The position numbers and the translations under genes are program-made. The notes beneath the pieces are model-generated. The model saw only the letters and a program-made list of their open reading frames with translations, was not told where the DNA came from and made no database searches. From Candidatus Villigracilis vicinus (GTDB taxonomy: Bacteria > Chloroflexota > Anaerolineae > Anaerolineales > Villigracilaceae): DNA of 64,000 nt. The DNA lies in NCBI GenBank assembly GCA_016721315.1, contig JADKIL010000020.1, forward strand, positions 1 to 64,000, in the 5' to 3' direction. Shown piece after piece: positions 17,663 to 26,218 of the stretch (its first letter is position 1; every line of letters begins with the position of its first letter).

Positions 17663-18127
17663 TTATTTCATCACTGTGTCGCCGTTGCGTAGTGCATCTT
17701 CCACCCGACTTTTATGTTCTCCGTGCATAGGCATGGATTCCATTTCTTCCAGAGTGTAATATCCAAAAGCAGTGGTCTCATTGCTCAATCCCAACTCACC
17801 TTCAATAACCTCTACTTCAAAGTTTAACACCACGAAAAAAGCCTTGCTTCCATCATTGTAGATCACCAGTTGGTCGGGATTGCTGTATACACCAAGTAAA
17901 CGTGTGGTACGAACCTTCAACCCGGTTTCTTCCCATACTTCCCGTTCACAAGCTTCACTGGCGCTTTCGCCAGCCTCCATTTGCCCGCCAGGTAGGCACC
18001 AACGCCCATTGTCTGTGCGCTGAGTGAGTAATACCTTGCTGCGATCTTTGTCGAATATAACCGCACTGCATCCAACGCGCAGCACGCCTTCCTTTCCGAG
18101 CCTGGGTCCAAAAAGAACTTGAGACAT
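17663..18127 (-). CDS. Nudix hydrolase
   Basis: A 154-residue single-domain Nudix protein. The Nudix box is complete: G48-x5-E54-x7-R62-E63-V64-x-E66-E67-x-G69-L70, preceded by WCLPGGQ. These enzymes cleave nucleoside diphosphates linked to another group using Mg2+ held by the glutamates. Substrate preference is not visible; the form resembles MutT/ADP-ribose type members. It is flanked by hairpins on both sides, so it may be its own transcript. ATG 18127 lies inside the region just downstream of the pirin gene terminator. Confidence 0.9.
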   Translation of the reverse strand: MSQVLFGPRLGKEGVLRVGCSAVIFDKDRSKVLLTQRTDNGRWCLPGGQMEAGESASEACEREVWEETGLKVRTTRLLGVYSNPDQLVIYNDGSKAFFVVLNFEVEVIEGELGLSNETTAFGYYTLEEMESMPMHGEHKSRVEDALRNGDTVMK

Positions 18128-18152
18128 TATTGAGTTTCCTTCTGTAAATTAT

Positions 18153-18179
18153 AACGGCTGCGAAAATTTCGCAGCCGTT
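18153..18179 (-). terminator. Palindromic terminator after the pirin gene
   Basis: AACGGCTGCGAAA and TTTCGCAGCCGTT form a 13-bp perfect dyad with a one-base centre, 4 nt after the pirin stop (minus strand). Confidence 0.75.
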
Positions 18180-18182
18180 GTT

Positions 18183-19022
18183 TTATTTGATGAAGGTTCC
18201 GTTTTTCAAGTCGCGCAGCGTTTGTTCGATCTCTTCACGTGTATTCATCACAAAAGGGCCATATGGCACGATCGGCTCTTTGAATGGTGCGCCAGTCATT
18301 AGCATAAAGCGGACGCCCGCTTCACTCTTGACTTCGACCTGCTCGCCATCATCATTGAACACTACCATGCTGACGGATTCTACAACTTCACCTGAAAACT
18401 CACCGATTCCTTCAAAGACGTACATCAACGTGGTGTGACCGGTTGGAACAGGATGAACGAATCTGGAACCGGGTGCTAATTTCACATCCATGTAAAGAGG
18501 TGAGGCGGCGATCTCGGTCACGGGACCACGGATACCATCAATTTCACCGGCGACGAGGCGTGTTGTGACGCCTTCTTTTTCAACGACAGGAATGGCTCCC
18601 GACAACACTTCCTGATAGCGGGGCTCGCTCATCTTTTGCGTGGCAGGCAGGTTGACCCAAAGTTGAAATCCATATATGTTGCCGTTCGCGCTTCGCCGTG
18701 GCATTTCTTCATGTAGAATGCCACGACCACTGGTCATCCATTGCACATCGCCTTCTGCGATCGTGCCCATATTCCCCAGGCTGTCTCTGTGGCGGACGGT
18801 TCCCTCAAGCATATACGTGACAGTTTCGATACCGCGGTGCGGATGGGTGGGAAAACCGCGAATGGGTCCTTCAAGCGGGTTGTTGAAAGCGAAATGGTCG
18901 AAAAGCAGAAATGGGTCAAATTTGTTGCTGGCGTGTGGACCAAAGGAACGACGCAACAGAACGCCTGCCCCCTCGATCACAAGATTAGGTTCGATAATGT
19001 GAGATATGGTTCGGGTTTTCAT
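18183..19022 (-). CDS. Pirin family protein
   Basis: A 279-residue bicupin of the pirin family. The N-terminal cupin has the metal-binding set seen as DHF (LFDHFAF), FPTHPHRGIETVTYMLEG and the glutamate in HEEMP, which in pirins hold Fe. The C-terminal cupin lacks a full metal set, as is usual. Bacterial pirins include quercetin 2,3-dioxygenases and redox-linked regulators of central metabolism; which applies here cannot be told. It is a monocistronic-looking minus-strand gene with its own terminator. Confidence 0.9.
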   Translation of the reverse strand: MKTRTISHIIEPNLVIEGAGVLLRRSFGPHASNKFDPFLLFDHFAFNNPLEGPIRGFPTHPHRGIETVTYMLEGTVRHRDSLGNMGTIAEGDVQWMTSGRGILHEEMPRRSANGNIYGFQLWVNLPATQKMSEPRYQEVLSGAIPVVEKEGVTTRLVAGEIDGIRGPVTEIAASPLYMDVKLAPGSRFVHPVPTGHTTLMYVFEGIGEFSGEVVESVSMVVFNDDGEQVEVKSEAGVRFMLMTGAPFKEPIVPYGPFVMNTREEIEQTLRDLKNGTFIK

Positions 19023-19118
19023 ATAACCTGGATGCCTTTGCCTCTTCTAACCTTACGCTTTATATAATGATCTTCCTTTTGCATGCGAATAGGATTCATT
19101 AGTTACACTTTAGATAAC

Positions 19119-19160
19119 AAAAGACCGGACTTGTTTTGATGCAAGGCAAGCCGGTCTTTT
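19119..19160 (-). terminator. Terminator of the C69 peptidase gene
   Basis: On the minus strand AAAAGACCGG pairs with CCGGTCTTTT (plus a CTTG/CAAG extension with one bulge), ending in TTTTGTT. Confidence 0.8.
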
Positions 19161-19184
19161 ACTTGTTTTTTTGTCGATCGGAGA

Positions 19185-20510
19185 CTACTTTATTGCCAGC
19201 CCAGCTTTTTGACTGAAGCCATTCCACGCCATCGAGTGCAGGATGGATTTTCTGGCGGGGATCGCTTCAACGCGCTTGAGCCAGTCTGCTTCTGCGGTGC
19301 GTCCTTCGGCGAAACATGCACGGCTGAATTCTGCGCGTTCCTGTGCAGAAGCGGACTGCAACTTCAGCGCACCGGTGATGAAGCGCTTTTCCATTTCGTC
19401 GCGTTCGGGGGCGTAAGCTGCAAGTCGCTCATGATAGTTATCGAGTACGGCACGGTGCAAGCATTCATGTGACCAGAACAGGGAGTTGGGGTCGGCCAGG
19501 TTGGTGGGGGTAGGCTCATCGGTAAGGAAAGATGCGGAATCCAACCAGAAGGGTTTGAACAGGCTGGTGCATGGGGCGGAGGTCCCGGTGGCGAAAAGGA
19601 TCGGGTTGGACTTATCCATATAAGCCACCAGTGAGGCTGTACTCTGGCTGATGCGAACCGGACCAAAGCCCGCATGCATACAAACATCTTGATCTGCGAC
19701 ACTGGTGCGCGGGTCGAAATTCTCATCGTTGTGGTGCCGCAGGGTGGACATCATGGTTTCGATGCTGACGTTTCCTTTTTGCTTGTCGAGTGCGCTAAAG
19801 GTAGTTTCGCGGCGGGTGAGCCCTTTACCAAAATTTGTGTAGAGGAAATCGTTAAAGTCGCGGGCAAGGTGAAGTTCGTTCTGTGGTTTTGAAACCCCTT
19901 TTTGCTTGGCGAACCCCACCAGATTTTCTGAAGAAAGGTCGTATTGATTTCCAATGGTCAGGCAGTTTGAGATCGTGTACACATCTTTTACCTGTTTTGC
20001 CGCCCATTGTTTGTCGATCGTTTCGAGTACCCAGGCATCGTCGGCATTGGCGATAAGGAAACTGTTGTGGTAGTACATGCTTTCGCCATGTGCAGCACAA
20101 TTGCCGCCCTGACCGAATTGTTCAAGCAATTCTATAATGACCTGCATCGCCTCGCGGGGAGTGATGGCGCGTTCAAGGGCAGCGCGCAGCATGTCCATAC
20201 CAAGCAGGGCTGGTTCTTTGTTGGCGGGAACCTTGGAGTAAATGGCTTCGTTACCGATCACCAGCCCGTGTTCATTGGCGCCCATTTCTGCACCCCACAT
20301 CCAAAACGGCTTGGATAGAAAGACTGCATGCGTATGTGCTGCTTGTGGTATCTCAATATATGTGCATTTGACTTTACTACCCGGAGTATGGTCAGCAGCT
20401 GGAAAGTGAACGAGGTGTTGCCCCTCGTTTGGCGGTCGGTCTGAGTTTTTTCCGAAAACGGCGATCCCGTTCGTTGTTGCGAGTTTTGTTGCGATGAGAG
20501 TGTCACACAT
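19185..20510 (-). CDS. Peptidase C69/secernin-like N-terminal nucleophile hydrolase
   Basis: A 441-residue protein of the dipeptidase C69/secernin group. After loss of Met1 the N-terminus is Cys2 (MCDTLIATKL), the expected catalytic nucleophile. FGKNSDRPPNEGQ and the MWGAEMGANEHGLVIGNEA region are typical of the family, as is GGNCAAHGESMYYHNSFLIANADDAWVLET. No signal peptide, so cytoplasmic. The ribosome site AGAGG precedes ATG 20510. These enzymes act on dipeptides or related amides; some secernins have no proven activity, so substrate remains open. Confidence 0.85.
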   Translation of the reverse strand: MCDTLIATKLATTNGIAVFGKNSDRPPNEGQHLVHFPAADHTPGSKVKCTYIEIPQAAHTHAVFLSKPFWMWGAEMGANEHGLVIGNEAIYSKVPANKEPALLGMDMLRAALERAITPREAMQVIIELLEQFGQGGNCAAHGESMYYHNSFLIANADDAWVLETIDKQWAAKQVKDVYTISNCLTIGNQYDLSSENLVGFAKQKGVSKPQNELHLARDFNDFLYTNFGKGLTRRETTFSALDKQKGNVSIETMMSTLRHHNDENFDPRTSVADQDVCMHAGFGPVRISQSTASLVAYMDKSNPILFATGTSAPCTSLFKPFWLDSASFLTDEPTPTNLADPNSLFWSHECLHRAVLDNYHERLAAYAPERDEMEKRFITGALKLQSASAQERAEFSRACFAEGRTAEADWLKRVEAIPARKSILHSMAWNGFSQKAGLAIK

Positions 20511-20559
20511 TGAAACCTCTGAAGTATTTTCTCGGATAAGCGAAGATCGTAATTAATTC

Positions 20560-20588
20560 ATCGTATTGAATGTAGCTATTTGAAACAA
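20560..20588 (-). promoter_or_regulatory. Promoter of the C69 peptidase gene
   Basis: Reading the minus strand, TTGTTT (20588-20583) and TACGAT (20565-20560) are 17 nt apart; the start would be near 20553, about 43 nt before the ATG. Confidence 0.5.
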
Positions 20589-20625
20589 GTATAGCGCGGA
20601 ATGCTGTAAAAATATCTCTATTTTA

Positions 20626-21243
20626 TTATGGACCAGGAAGGATGGGGAACCCACCCGGGGGGATAGCCATCAAATAGGTCGGGGTGGCGGTTGGGTTTCC
20701 CCTCAAAGCACCAGGCGGAATGATTGCTACGAAAACCGTTGGCGTTACTGATCCGCTGGCGATTGGCTGCGGATTAGTAATCGTAGTCGCCTGTGCGCTG
20801 GTGGGAGCTGCAGTTCCCACTTCTGGAGAGACGATGATCGCGAGCGTGGCAGGAATACAGGCAGGGGTTGTTACTTCGGCAGACACCCAGGCATAGCTAC
20901 CTTGAAATTCAATATACCACCAACTGCCATCCTGGTTCTTTCCAGAGACATTGGCTGTCGTGCCTTGTTGTAAGTTGCCGAGTATGGCGTACTCTTGCCC
21001 GGGTCCGTTGCGGATATTGACAAGTGTTGTGGCAGTTATTGTAGGTGTGCAGGAATTCGGATCTGTTATGGTAGGGGCTGTTGTTGCTGTGGGTGTATCA
21101 GACGCAATTAATAAAGTTGGTGAAGGTATAAGAGTATTCGCCGATTCGCCCGTTTCGGTGTTGCTTTGCGGCAGATTGCAAGCCAGAGCCGCCAGAACGA
21201 TCATCAGGATCGAAGCGACCCAATTTTTGTTTTTTGAAAACAA
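20626..21243 (-). CDS. SH3b-domain lipoprotein
   Basis: A 205-residue lipoprotein with lipobox LAAC-like sequence (AALAC, Cys22) and a Ser/Thr/Pro linker. Residues about 65-125 form an SH3b domain (TTLVNIRNGPGQEYAILGNLQQG ... GSWWYIEFQGSYAWVSAEV), a fold that binds cell-wall peptides or other short ligands. The C-terminal tail (about 130-205) is Thr/Pro/Ile-rich and low complexity, ending PGGFPILPGP. The start is TTG at 21243 with AGGAG six bases upstream. The same domain occurs in the genes at 7925 and 10723. Confidence 0.75.
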   Translation of the reverse strand: MFSKNKNWVASILMIVLAALACNLPQSNTETGESANTLIPSPTLLIASDTPTATTAPTITDPNSCTPTITATTLVNIRNGPGQEYAILGNLQQGTTANVSGKNQDGSWWYIEFQGSYAWVSAEVTTPACIPATLAIIVSPEVGTAAPTSAQATTITNPQPIASGSVTPTVFVAIIPPGALRGNPTATPTYLMAIPPGGFPILPGP

Positions 21244-21295
21244 GAGGTTCTCCTAATTCATTAATACCTATATTTTACAGACATTTTAATAAAAC

Positions 21296-22036
21296 CTAGA
21301 TACCTCTTTTTTCCCAAACAACTGAGAGCATCTTTACACGTACGCGCACGCGCGCATCCGCACCCGACGATGCCCAAAGCGAAGCAGTCTTGCGATACAC
21401 ATCCTCTTCCAACTTTTCGAAATCCTCCCATTCCTCTTCCATAAATTCCTTCATCTCCGAAGGCGTATCCCAATAATAAAAGAACGGAAATTCCTCCATC
21501 TTTTTTTGGATGAACCACCCGCGAGATTCAACTTCCCTCATGGCTTCATTCGCCGCTGCATCATCTGCCACCCCTATGGGCATATCGCTCAACCTACCCG
21601 ATGCCTGCCAGCCCGCCCCAGACACGACCTCCACGGACCACGAATCCTCTAACGGACGCAGATCAAGCAAAGTCCCATTGGGTTTGAGGGTTCTGTGAAT
21701 TTCACTGAGAGCATGCACCATGCTCGTATGCTCCATTCATCAGAGCGACCAGGCGAGGATGGCGATATCAAATGTTTCTTTAGAAAAGGGGATATGGCTT
21801 GCGCTGGCTTCAGTGAATTGAATTTTTGAAATGCCCTTCAGGCGCGCATCGGCTTTTGCAACCCGCAAGGCATCATGGTCTGGGTCGAAAGCGATAACTT
21901 GTTTTGCCGAGTTGGCATACTTGAAGGTCAATCGCCCTTCACCGCAACCAACTTCCAAGACGCACGCGTTGGAAAAATCCACCAACCGCTGTAAAGTCTT
22001 GCGTTCAATGTTTTCAGGATCTTTTTGTAGAGGCAT
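21296..22036 (-). CDS. SAM-dependent methyltransferase with tandem in-frame UGA (candidate selenoprotein)
   Basis: A 246-codon methyltransferase frame. Motif I VLEVGCGEGR is at about 26-35, an acidic FDPDHD ends strand 2, and FDIAILAWSL (89-98) is motif II. Codons 99 and 100 are both TGA (21742-21740 and 21739-21737); the same frame continues at once with MEHTSMVHALSEIHRTLKPNGTLLDLRPL, exactly the expected next element, and runs to the stop at 21296. No frameshift is present. A 6-bp hairpin with loop GGTGC lies 17 nt after the second TGA, fitting a bacterial SECIS. Cysteine codons (TGC/TGT) at these places in homologues would support selenocysteine; I could not check this. The ATG overlaps the stop of the upstream DUF1801 gene as TAATG, so it is translationally coupled. 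Alternative: two adjacent nonsense changes. Confidence 0.6.
21709..21725 (-). promoter_or_regulatory. SECIS-like hairpin after the tandem UGA
   Basis: On the minus strand GAGCATGGTGCATGCTC folds as a 6-bp perfect stem with loop GGTGC. The loop starts with GG, and its first G is 17 nt (stem included) past the second TGA, inside the range reported for bacterial SECIS elements (a G among the first two loop bases, roughly 16-37 nt from UGA). Confidence 0.5.
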
Positions 22037-22461
22037 TACTTGTTTAACTTCTTCATGTACTGAACGGATTCGCCGACCAGCTCTTTCAAGACTTTCTTAT
22101 CCACGTCTGCCAATTTTTTGATATATAAACAAGACTTGCCCGTGGAAAACTTACCAAGCTTTTTCAGCAATTCAGGATAACCGTCAAACCCAGCCATGAT
22201 GTAAAGCGTGAGGTTTTGTTTGCGAGGGGAGAAGCCCACCAGCATCCAATCGCCTTCGCGTCCGCTCGCGCCTTTGTAGTGGTAACTGCCAAACCCGACA
22301 ATGCTGGAGCCCCACATCTTAGGCTCCGCTTTGGTGACTTGCTTCATGAGCTTCGCGATCTCGAAACAGTCAGCGCGAATTGTTTCATCTTCAACAGCAT
22401 TTATAAAATCTTCCACGCTCGCGTCGTTTAACTTGGTTTTCAATTCCACATTCTTCGCCAT
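22036..22461 (-). CDS. DUF1801 domain protein (copy 2)
   Basis: A 141-residue DUF1801 protein: SVEDFINAVEDETIRADCFEIAKLMKQVT, MWGSSIVGFGSYHYKG, SGREGDWMLVGFSPRKQNLTLYIM and a final Lys-rich helix are the standard features. DUF1801 has a small alpha/beta fold of unknown function, often near TfoX-like or glyoxalase genes. It is a close copy of the next gene upstream (32 nt apart), a tandem duplication. The start is taken as ATG 22461 behind GAGGAG, not the GTG at 22464. Its stop overlaps the ATG of the methyltransferase. Confidence 0.85.
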   Translation of the reverse strand: MAKNVELKTKLNDASVEDFINAVEDETIRADCFEIAKLMKQVTKAEPKMWGSSIVGFGSYHYKGASGREGDWMLVGFSPRKQNLTLYIMAGFDGYPELLKKLGKFSTGKSCLYIKKLADVDKKVLKELVGESVQYMKKLNK

Positions 22462-22493
22462 CACAAACTCCTCGCTTGGCTACCGAAACAACG

Positions 22494-22922
22494 TTACACG
22501 TGTTTGACTTTTTTCGCATTTTTCGCAGAGGTGCTGACCAATTCTTTCAAGACCTTCTTGTTTACATCTGCAAGTTTTTTGATATACAAACAACCTTTTC
22601 CGGTGGTGTGCTTTCCAAGATTATCCAGCAGACCCTTATAACTCTCCAAGGCTCCCGGCAGATACAGCGTAATATTCTGTTTGCGTGGCGAGAAGCCCAT
22701 CAACATCCAATCCAACTCACGTCCGCTGGCGTAGATCAAATGTTGCTCACCAAATCCGATAATGCTTGATCCCCACATCTTGCCATCGCTTTTGGTGACT
22801 TGCTTCATCAACTTCGCAATTTCCAAACAATCTTCGCGCAGGGCTTCTTCCTTGATGGCACCGATGAAATCTTCAACACTGGCTTCGTTCTTTTTCGTTT
22901 TCAGTTCAGCTTTCTTTGCCAT
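22494..22922 (-). CDS. DUF1801 domain protein (copy 1)
   Basis: A 142-residue DUF1801 protein, tandem paralogue of the gene downstream, with the same backbone (SVEDFIGAIKEEALREDCLEIAKLMKQVTKSDGKMWGSS split by small changes, then SGRELDWMLMGFSPRKQNITLY). GGAGATATCCC precedes ATG 22922. It is first in a three-gene unit ending with the tandem-UGA methyltransferase. No function can be assigned. Confidence 0.85.
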   Translation of the reverse strand: MAKKAELKTKKNEASVEDFIGAIKEEALREDCLEIAKLMKQVTKSDGKMWGSSIIGFGEQHLIYASGRELDWMLMGFSPRKQNITLYLPGALESYKGLLDNLGKHTTGKGCLYIKKLADVNKKVLKELVSTSAKNAKKVKHV

Positions 22923-22998
22923 GGGATATCTCCTTTTGATGAATGGTTAAAGTAGAGACATTTTAGCTTATTTGTTCTAAAAATAAAAGTAGCGTTTT

Positions 22999-24681
22999 CT
23001 ACAAGACCTTGAAATGCACCTGCGGAGCTTTGTGTTCGACAACCTTTTCTGCTGCATACGCCAACCGCAAGAGAGTGACTTCATCCCAGGCGCGCCCCAT
23101 GGCTTGCATGCCGATGGGTAAACCTTTTTGTGTGTATCCAACAGGAAAGGTTATAGCAGGCAGACCGGTCAGGTTGGCGGCGGTGGCGAAGCGCATAATT
23201 TCTACCGTCACGCTCAAGTCTGATTCGCCGTCAGGCAGAGCGCCTTTCTTGATCTCAGGCGCGGCAATCGCAGTGGTTGGGGTCAGGATCACATCTACGT
23301 CGTTGAACGCCTTGTTGAAGTGAGCGATCATCCGCGTGCGAATGCGCTGTGCTTTGACGTAATCGTCGGCGCTGAACTGACGTCCGAGTGCGAGGTTGAT
23401 GCGTACATCCAAGCCATGTTCTGTGTGATGCGCATCGTAAGTCTGGCTCATGCCTTGTACCATCTCGCTGACTATGGTCACAGTATGTGCGATGCGATTG
23501 GCTTCAAGGTTCGGGATGACGATCTCTTTGACCTCACATCCCATCGCTTCAAATTGTTTCAGCATGGCTTCGCAAGCAGCAACCACTTCTTTGTCGGCAT
23601 GGTTGAACCATTCACGATAAATGCCGATGCGCAAGCCTTTGAGATTTGTATCGTCCCAACCTTTAATCGATGGCAGCGGTTGATGCAGCGAGATATCGTC
23701 TTTGGGGTCGGGTCCTGCGATCAGGGCGTAGGTCAAGGCGGCATCTGTTGCAGACCCGGCAATCGGACCGATATGCGCTACGGTCCAATCTAATGGGAAT
23801 GCGCCGAATTCGCTGACGCGTCCGTAGGTGGCTTTCAAACCGACCAAGCCGCAAAATCCCGCCGGAATGCGGATCGACCCGCCGCCGTCTGCACCGATGG
23901 CTACGGGGACGAAGCCCGCAGCTACGGCGGTGGCAGAGCCGCTTGAACTTCCTCCCGTAAAGTGAGCGGGGTTGTAGGGGTTGCGCGTGGTGCCATGATG
24001 TGGATTGAGTCCCGTCACGTTGATGCCGATCTCGTGCATGTTGGTCTTGCCGATCAACAATGCGCCTGCGCTTCGCAACCGGGCGACAACGGTCGCATCT
24101 TCTCGAGCTGGAGTCTTCCCGAGAAAGGAAGTGCCGACCGTGGTGGGGTAGGGCGTCATGTCGATTTCATCTTTGACTGCCACCGGAACCCCGTCGAATA
24201 TACTGAGCGGTTTGCCATCTTTGAAACGCTGCGTGGATTCTTTTGCCTGGCGCAGCACATCTTCGCGGTTCACAGCGATGAAGGCTCGCAGAGGTTGGTT
24301 GGATGCGTCGCTTTGTTCGATCGCTTCCAGAACGCGCTTCGCCACATCTTCTGGCGTGAGCGTCCCTGCGCGATAAGCGTTAGCATATTCGTGAATGGAT
24401 GTGAAGACGAAGCCTTTGCCTTGCGATGGGGATTTGGGAAATTCCGCTTCGGGCACAGTGGCGGCTTCTTTTTGCAATTGACCTGTGTAGTGAATCGGTG
24501 CATATGTTGGCGCTTCGTCAAAGTGTTGCTTGCGTAACCAGGTAACGCCCGCACTTTCAAAGAGTGTGGGAATTAATGCGCCTTTCAAGGCGCCTTCTAC
24601 CAGAGAGGCAAAGAGTTTCAAGACTCCGCCCGCCAGATATGGGAGTTTTACCGACTTGAGATCATATTGATTTGCCATCAT
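22999..24681 (-). CDS. Amidase signature family hydrolase
   Basis: A 560-residue amidase. The Ser-cisSer-Lys triad is visible: K170 (PVAVKDEID), the cis-Ser in GGSSSGSA (243-250) and the nucleophile S269 in GADGGGSIRIP. Conserved SAGALLIGKTNMHE and LTGLPAITFPVGY also appear. Residues 1-90 are an N-terminal extension without the signature and no clear signal peptide. The family hydrolyses amides including glutamine of Glu-tRNA-Gln, but this is not GatA-like in context (no gatB or gatC adjacent), so the substrate is unknown. Two adjacent ATGs (24681, 24678) are equally possible. Confidence 0.9.
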   Translation of the reverse strand: MMANQYDLKSVKLPYLAGGVLKLFASLVEGALKGALIPTLFESAGVTWLRKQHFDEAPTYAPIHYTGQLQKEAATVPEAEFPKSPSQGKGFVFTSIHEYANAYRAGTLTPEDVAKRVLEAIEQSDASNQPLRAFIAVNREDVLRQAKESTQRFKDGKPLSIFDGVPVAVKDEIDMTPYPTTVGTSFLGKTPAREDATVVARLRSAGALLIGKTNMHEIGINVTGLNPHHGTTRNPYNPAHFTGGSSSGSATAVAAGFVPVAIGADGGGSIRIPAGFCGLVGLKATYGRVSEFGAFPLDWTVAHIGPIAGSATDAALTYALIAGPDPKDDISLHQPLPSIKGWDDTNLKGLRIGIYREWFNHADKEVVAACEAMLKQFEAMGCEVKEIVIPNLEANRIAHTVTIVSEMVQGMSQTYDAHHTEHGLDVRINLALGRQFSADDYVKAQRIRTRMIAHFNKAFNDVDVILTPTTAIAAPEIKKGALPDGESDLSVTVEIMRFATAANLTGLPAITFPVGYTQKGLPIGMQAMGRAWDEVTLLRLAYAAEKVVEHKAPQVHFKVL

Positions 24682-24726
24682 GTGCCTCTTTTGCGAGATG
24701 TATTTTTTACATCACGGTTGTGATAT

Positions 24727-25059
24727 TTATTTTGGTGAGAGTGTTAAGGCAAATTCAACGCCGAGCTTCACCCATTGCGCGAGTCCCTTGGCGGATTTAG
24801 TTCCGCTGGGTTCTACCATCAGCCAGCCTTTCATGGGTTTGGGGCTGCCTTTCATGGTGAATATCTTGACGTGTGTACGCTTCAACATGGATTCGTAGTC
24901 GTCCACGCCCACACGCACGATCAAATCATCACCAAGAATACCGACCGCCATATTCCCATGAAGCATATAGCCGACACCGCCGAACATCTTTTTTTCGATG
25001 ATTGGCAAGCCTTGAACCTCAGCGCGGATTCGCTCGGCTAGTTTTAGGTCGTACGCCAT
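24727..25059 (-). CDS. TfoX N-terminal domain protein
   Basis: A 110-residue protein covering only the TfoX/Sxy N-terminal domain: KMFGGVGYMLHGNMAVGILGDDLIVRVG, KRTHVKIFTMKGSPKPMKGWLMV. In gamma-proteobacteria TfoX activates competence genes; stand-alone N-domains in other phyla have no known role. It begins 6 nt after the stop of upp, so both are probably one transcript. DUF1801 and TfoX-N proteins often occur near each other, here separated only by the amidase. Confidence 0.85.
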   Translation of the reverse strand: MAYDLKLAERIRAEVQGLPIIEKKMFGGVGYMLHGNMAVGILGDDLIVRVGVDDYESMLKRTHVKIFTMKGSPKPMKGWLMVEPSGTKSAKGLAQWVKLGVEFALTLSPK

Positions 25060-25065
25060 GCCAGG

Positions 25066-25692
25066 TTATCCCGTGCCGAATTGTCGGTCGCCAGCATCAC
25101 CCAAACCCGGCACGATGTAAGCGCGTTCGTTGAGATGATCGTCAATGGCGGCGACGTAGATATCAATATCGGGATGTGCCGTTTGCATGGCTTTGATACC
25201 TTCCGGCGCGGCGATCAGCCCGACGAATTTGATCTTGGTCACGCCCCAGCGTTTGAGCACATCCGCTGTAGCTGTGGCGGATCCGCCTGTGGCAAGCATG
25301 GGGTCGAGGATGAGGCAGACAGCTACGCGCGGCTGGATGGGTAATTTGTTGTAATACTCCACCGGCTTGAGGGTCTTTTCATCGCGATACAAACCGATAT
25401 GCCAGACTTCGGCAGAGGGCATCAGTTCCCAGATCCCTTCTACCATTCCCAGCCCGGCACGTAGGATCGGCACCAGACCGATCTTTTCCTGAAGCTGTTG
25501 TGCGGTCATTTTTTGAAGCGGCGTTTCGATCTCCACAGGTGTGGTGGCAAGGTCGGCAGTGGCTTCATACGCCAAAAGTCCCGCGATCTCTTGAACAAGT
25601 TCCCGGAACTTCTTGGGCTCGGTGTTCTTATCACGCAGACGGGATAATTTATGGGCGACCAGCGGGTGTTTCGAGGCATAAACGTTTGACAT
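25066..25692 (-). CDS. upp: Uracil phosphoribosyltransferase
   Basis: A 208-residue enzyme of normal length converting uracil and PRPP to UMP in pyrimidine salvage. Recognisable parts are the N-terminal HPLVAHKLSRLRDKNTEPKKFR, PILRAGLGMVEG, the PRPP loop LDPMLATGGSA, and the C-terminal uracil-binding YIVPGLGDAGDRQFGT. GGAG precedes ATG 25692. It heads a minus-strand unit with the TfoX-like gene and is divergent from the reductase at 25796. Confidence 0.95.
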   Translation of the reverse strand: MSNVYASKHPLVAHKLSRLRDKNTEPKKFRELVQEIAGLLAYEATADLATTPVEIETPLQKMTAQQLQEKIGLVPILRAGLGMVEGIWELMPSAEVWHIGLYRDEKTLKPVEYYNKLPIQPRVAVCLILDPMLATGGSATATADVLKRWGVTKIKFVGLIAAPEGIKAMQTAHPDIDIYVAAIDDHLNERAYIVPGLGDAGDRQFGTG

Positions 25693-25741
25693 GGGCTATT
25701 CTCCAAAATGAGTTGATTAATTATATCTGCGAAGGTGATAT

Positions 25742-25770
25742 TTGTCCGCTGACGAATACGGGCATATTGA
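25742..25770 (+). promoter_or_regulatory. Possible promoter of the deazaflavin-reductase-like gene
   Basis: TTGTCC (25742-25747) and TATTGA (25765-25770) are 17 nt apart, 26 nt before the ATG. The -10 is imperfect. Confidence 0.4.
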
Positions 25771-25795
25771 CTACACTGAAAGGGAAGGAGTTCAT

Positions 25796-26218
25796 ATGAA
25801 TGGAAATGATTTTATGGCGTGGATCTTGCGTTCACCGTTTCATAGCATTTTGAGTAATGGCATGATGCTCATTACCATCACTGGGCGAAAGACGGGAAAG
25901 GCTTATACGACCCCGGTTGGATATTATGTCGAAGGGGAGTACCTGTGGGTCATCACCAGCCGCGAAAGAAAGTGGTGGCGTAATCTACAGGGTGGCGCGA
26001 CAGTTGACCTGTTGCTGAAGCGCAAACCTGTGCGAGGTGCCGCCGACGTTGAATTGGATGAGAAGGCGGTCGAAGCGAGAATGTATGAATATCTCCGTCA
26101 TGTTCCGCAAGCGGCAAAACCAATGAAAGTCCATGTTGAGAATGGAAAGCCTGACCCTCAGGATATCGCCAACACTGCCAAAGACCGTCTCTTCGTGAAG
26201 ATCAAATTAGCGCAATAG
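25796..26218 (+). CDS. Deazaflavin (F420)-dependent nitroreductase-like protein
   Basis: A 140-residue split-barrel protein of the nitroreductase/quinone reductase group (DUF385, Ddn-like). Features: ITITGRKTGKAYTTPVGYYVEGEYLWVITSRE broken by the usual turns, then WWRNLQGGATVDLLLKRKPVRGAA. Members use F420H2 or flavin to reduce quinones and nitro compounds; cofactor cannot be proven from sequence. ATG 25796 is set by AAGGAG five bases upstream rather than the earlier TTG at 25742. Its 3' end overlaps the convergent zinc-ribbon gene by 12 nt. Confidence 0.8.
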   Translation: MNGNDFMAWILRSPFHSILSNGMMLITITGRKTGKAYTTPVGYYVEGEYLWVITSRERKWWRNLQGGATVDLLLKRKPVRGAADVELDEKAVEARMYEYLRHVPQAAKPMKVHVENGKPDPQDIANTAKDRLFVKIKLAQ

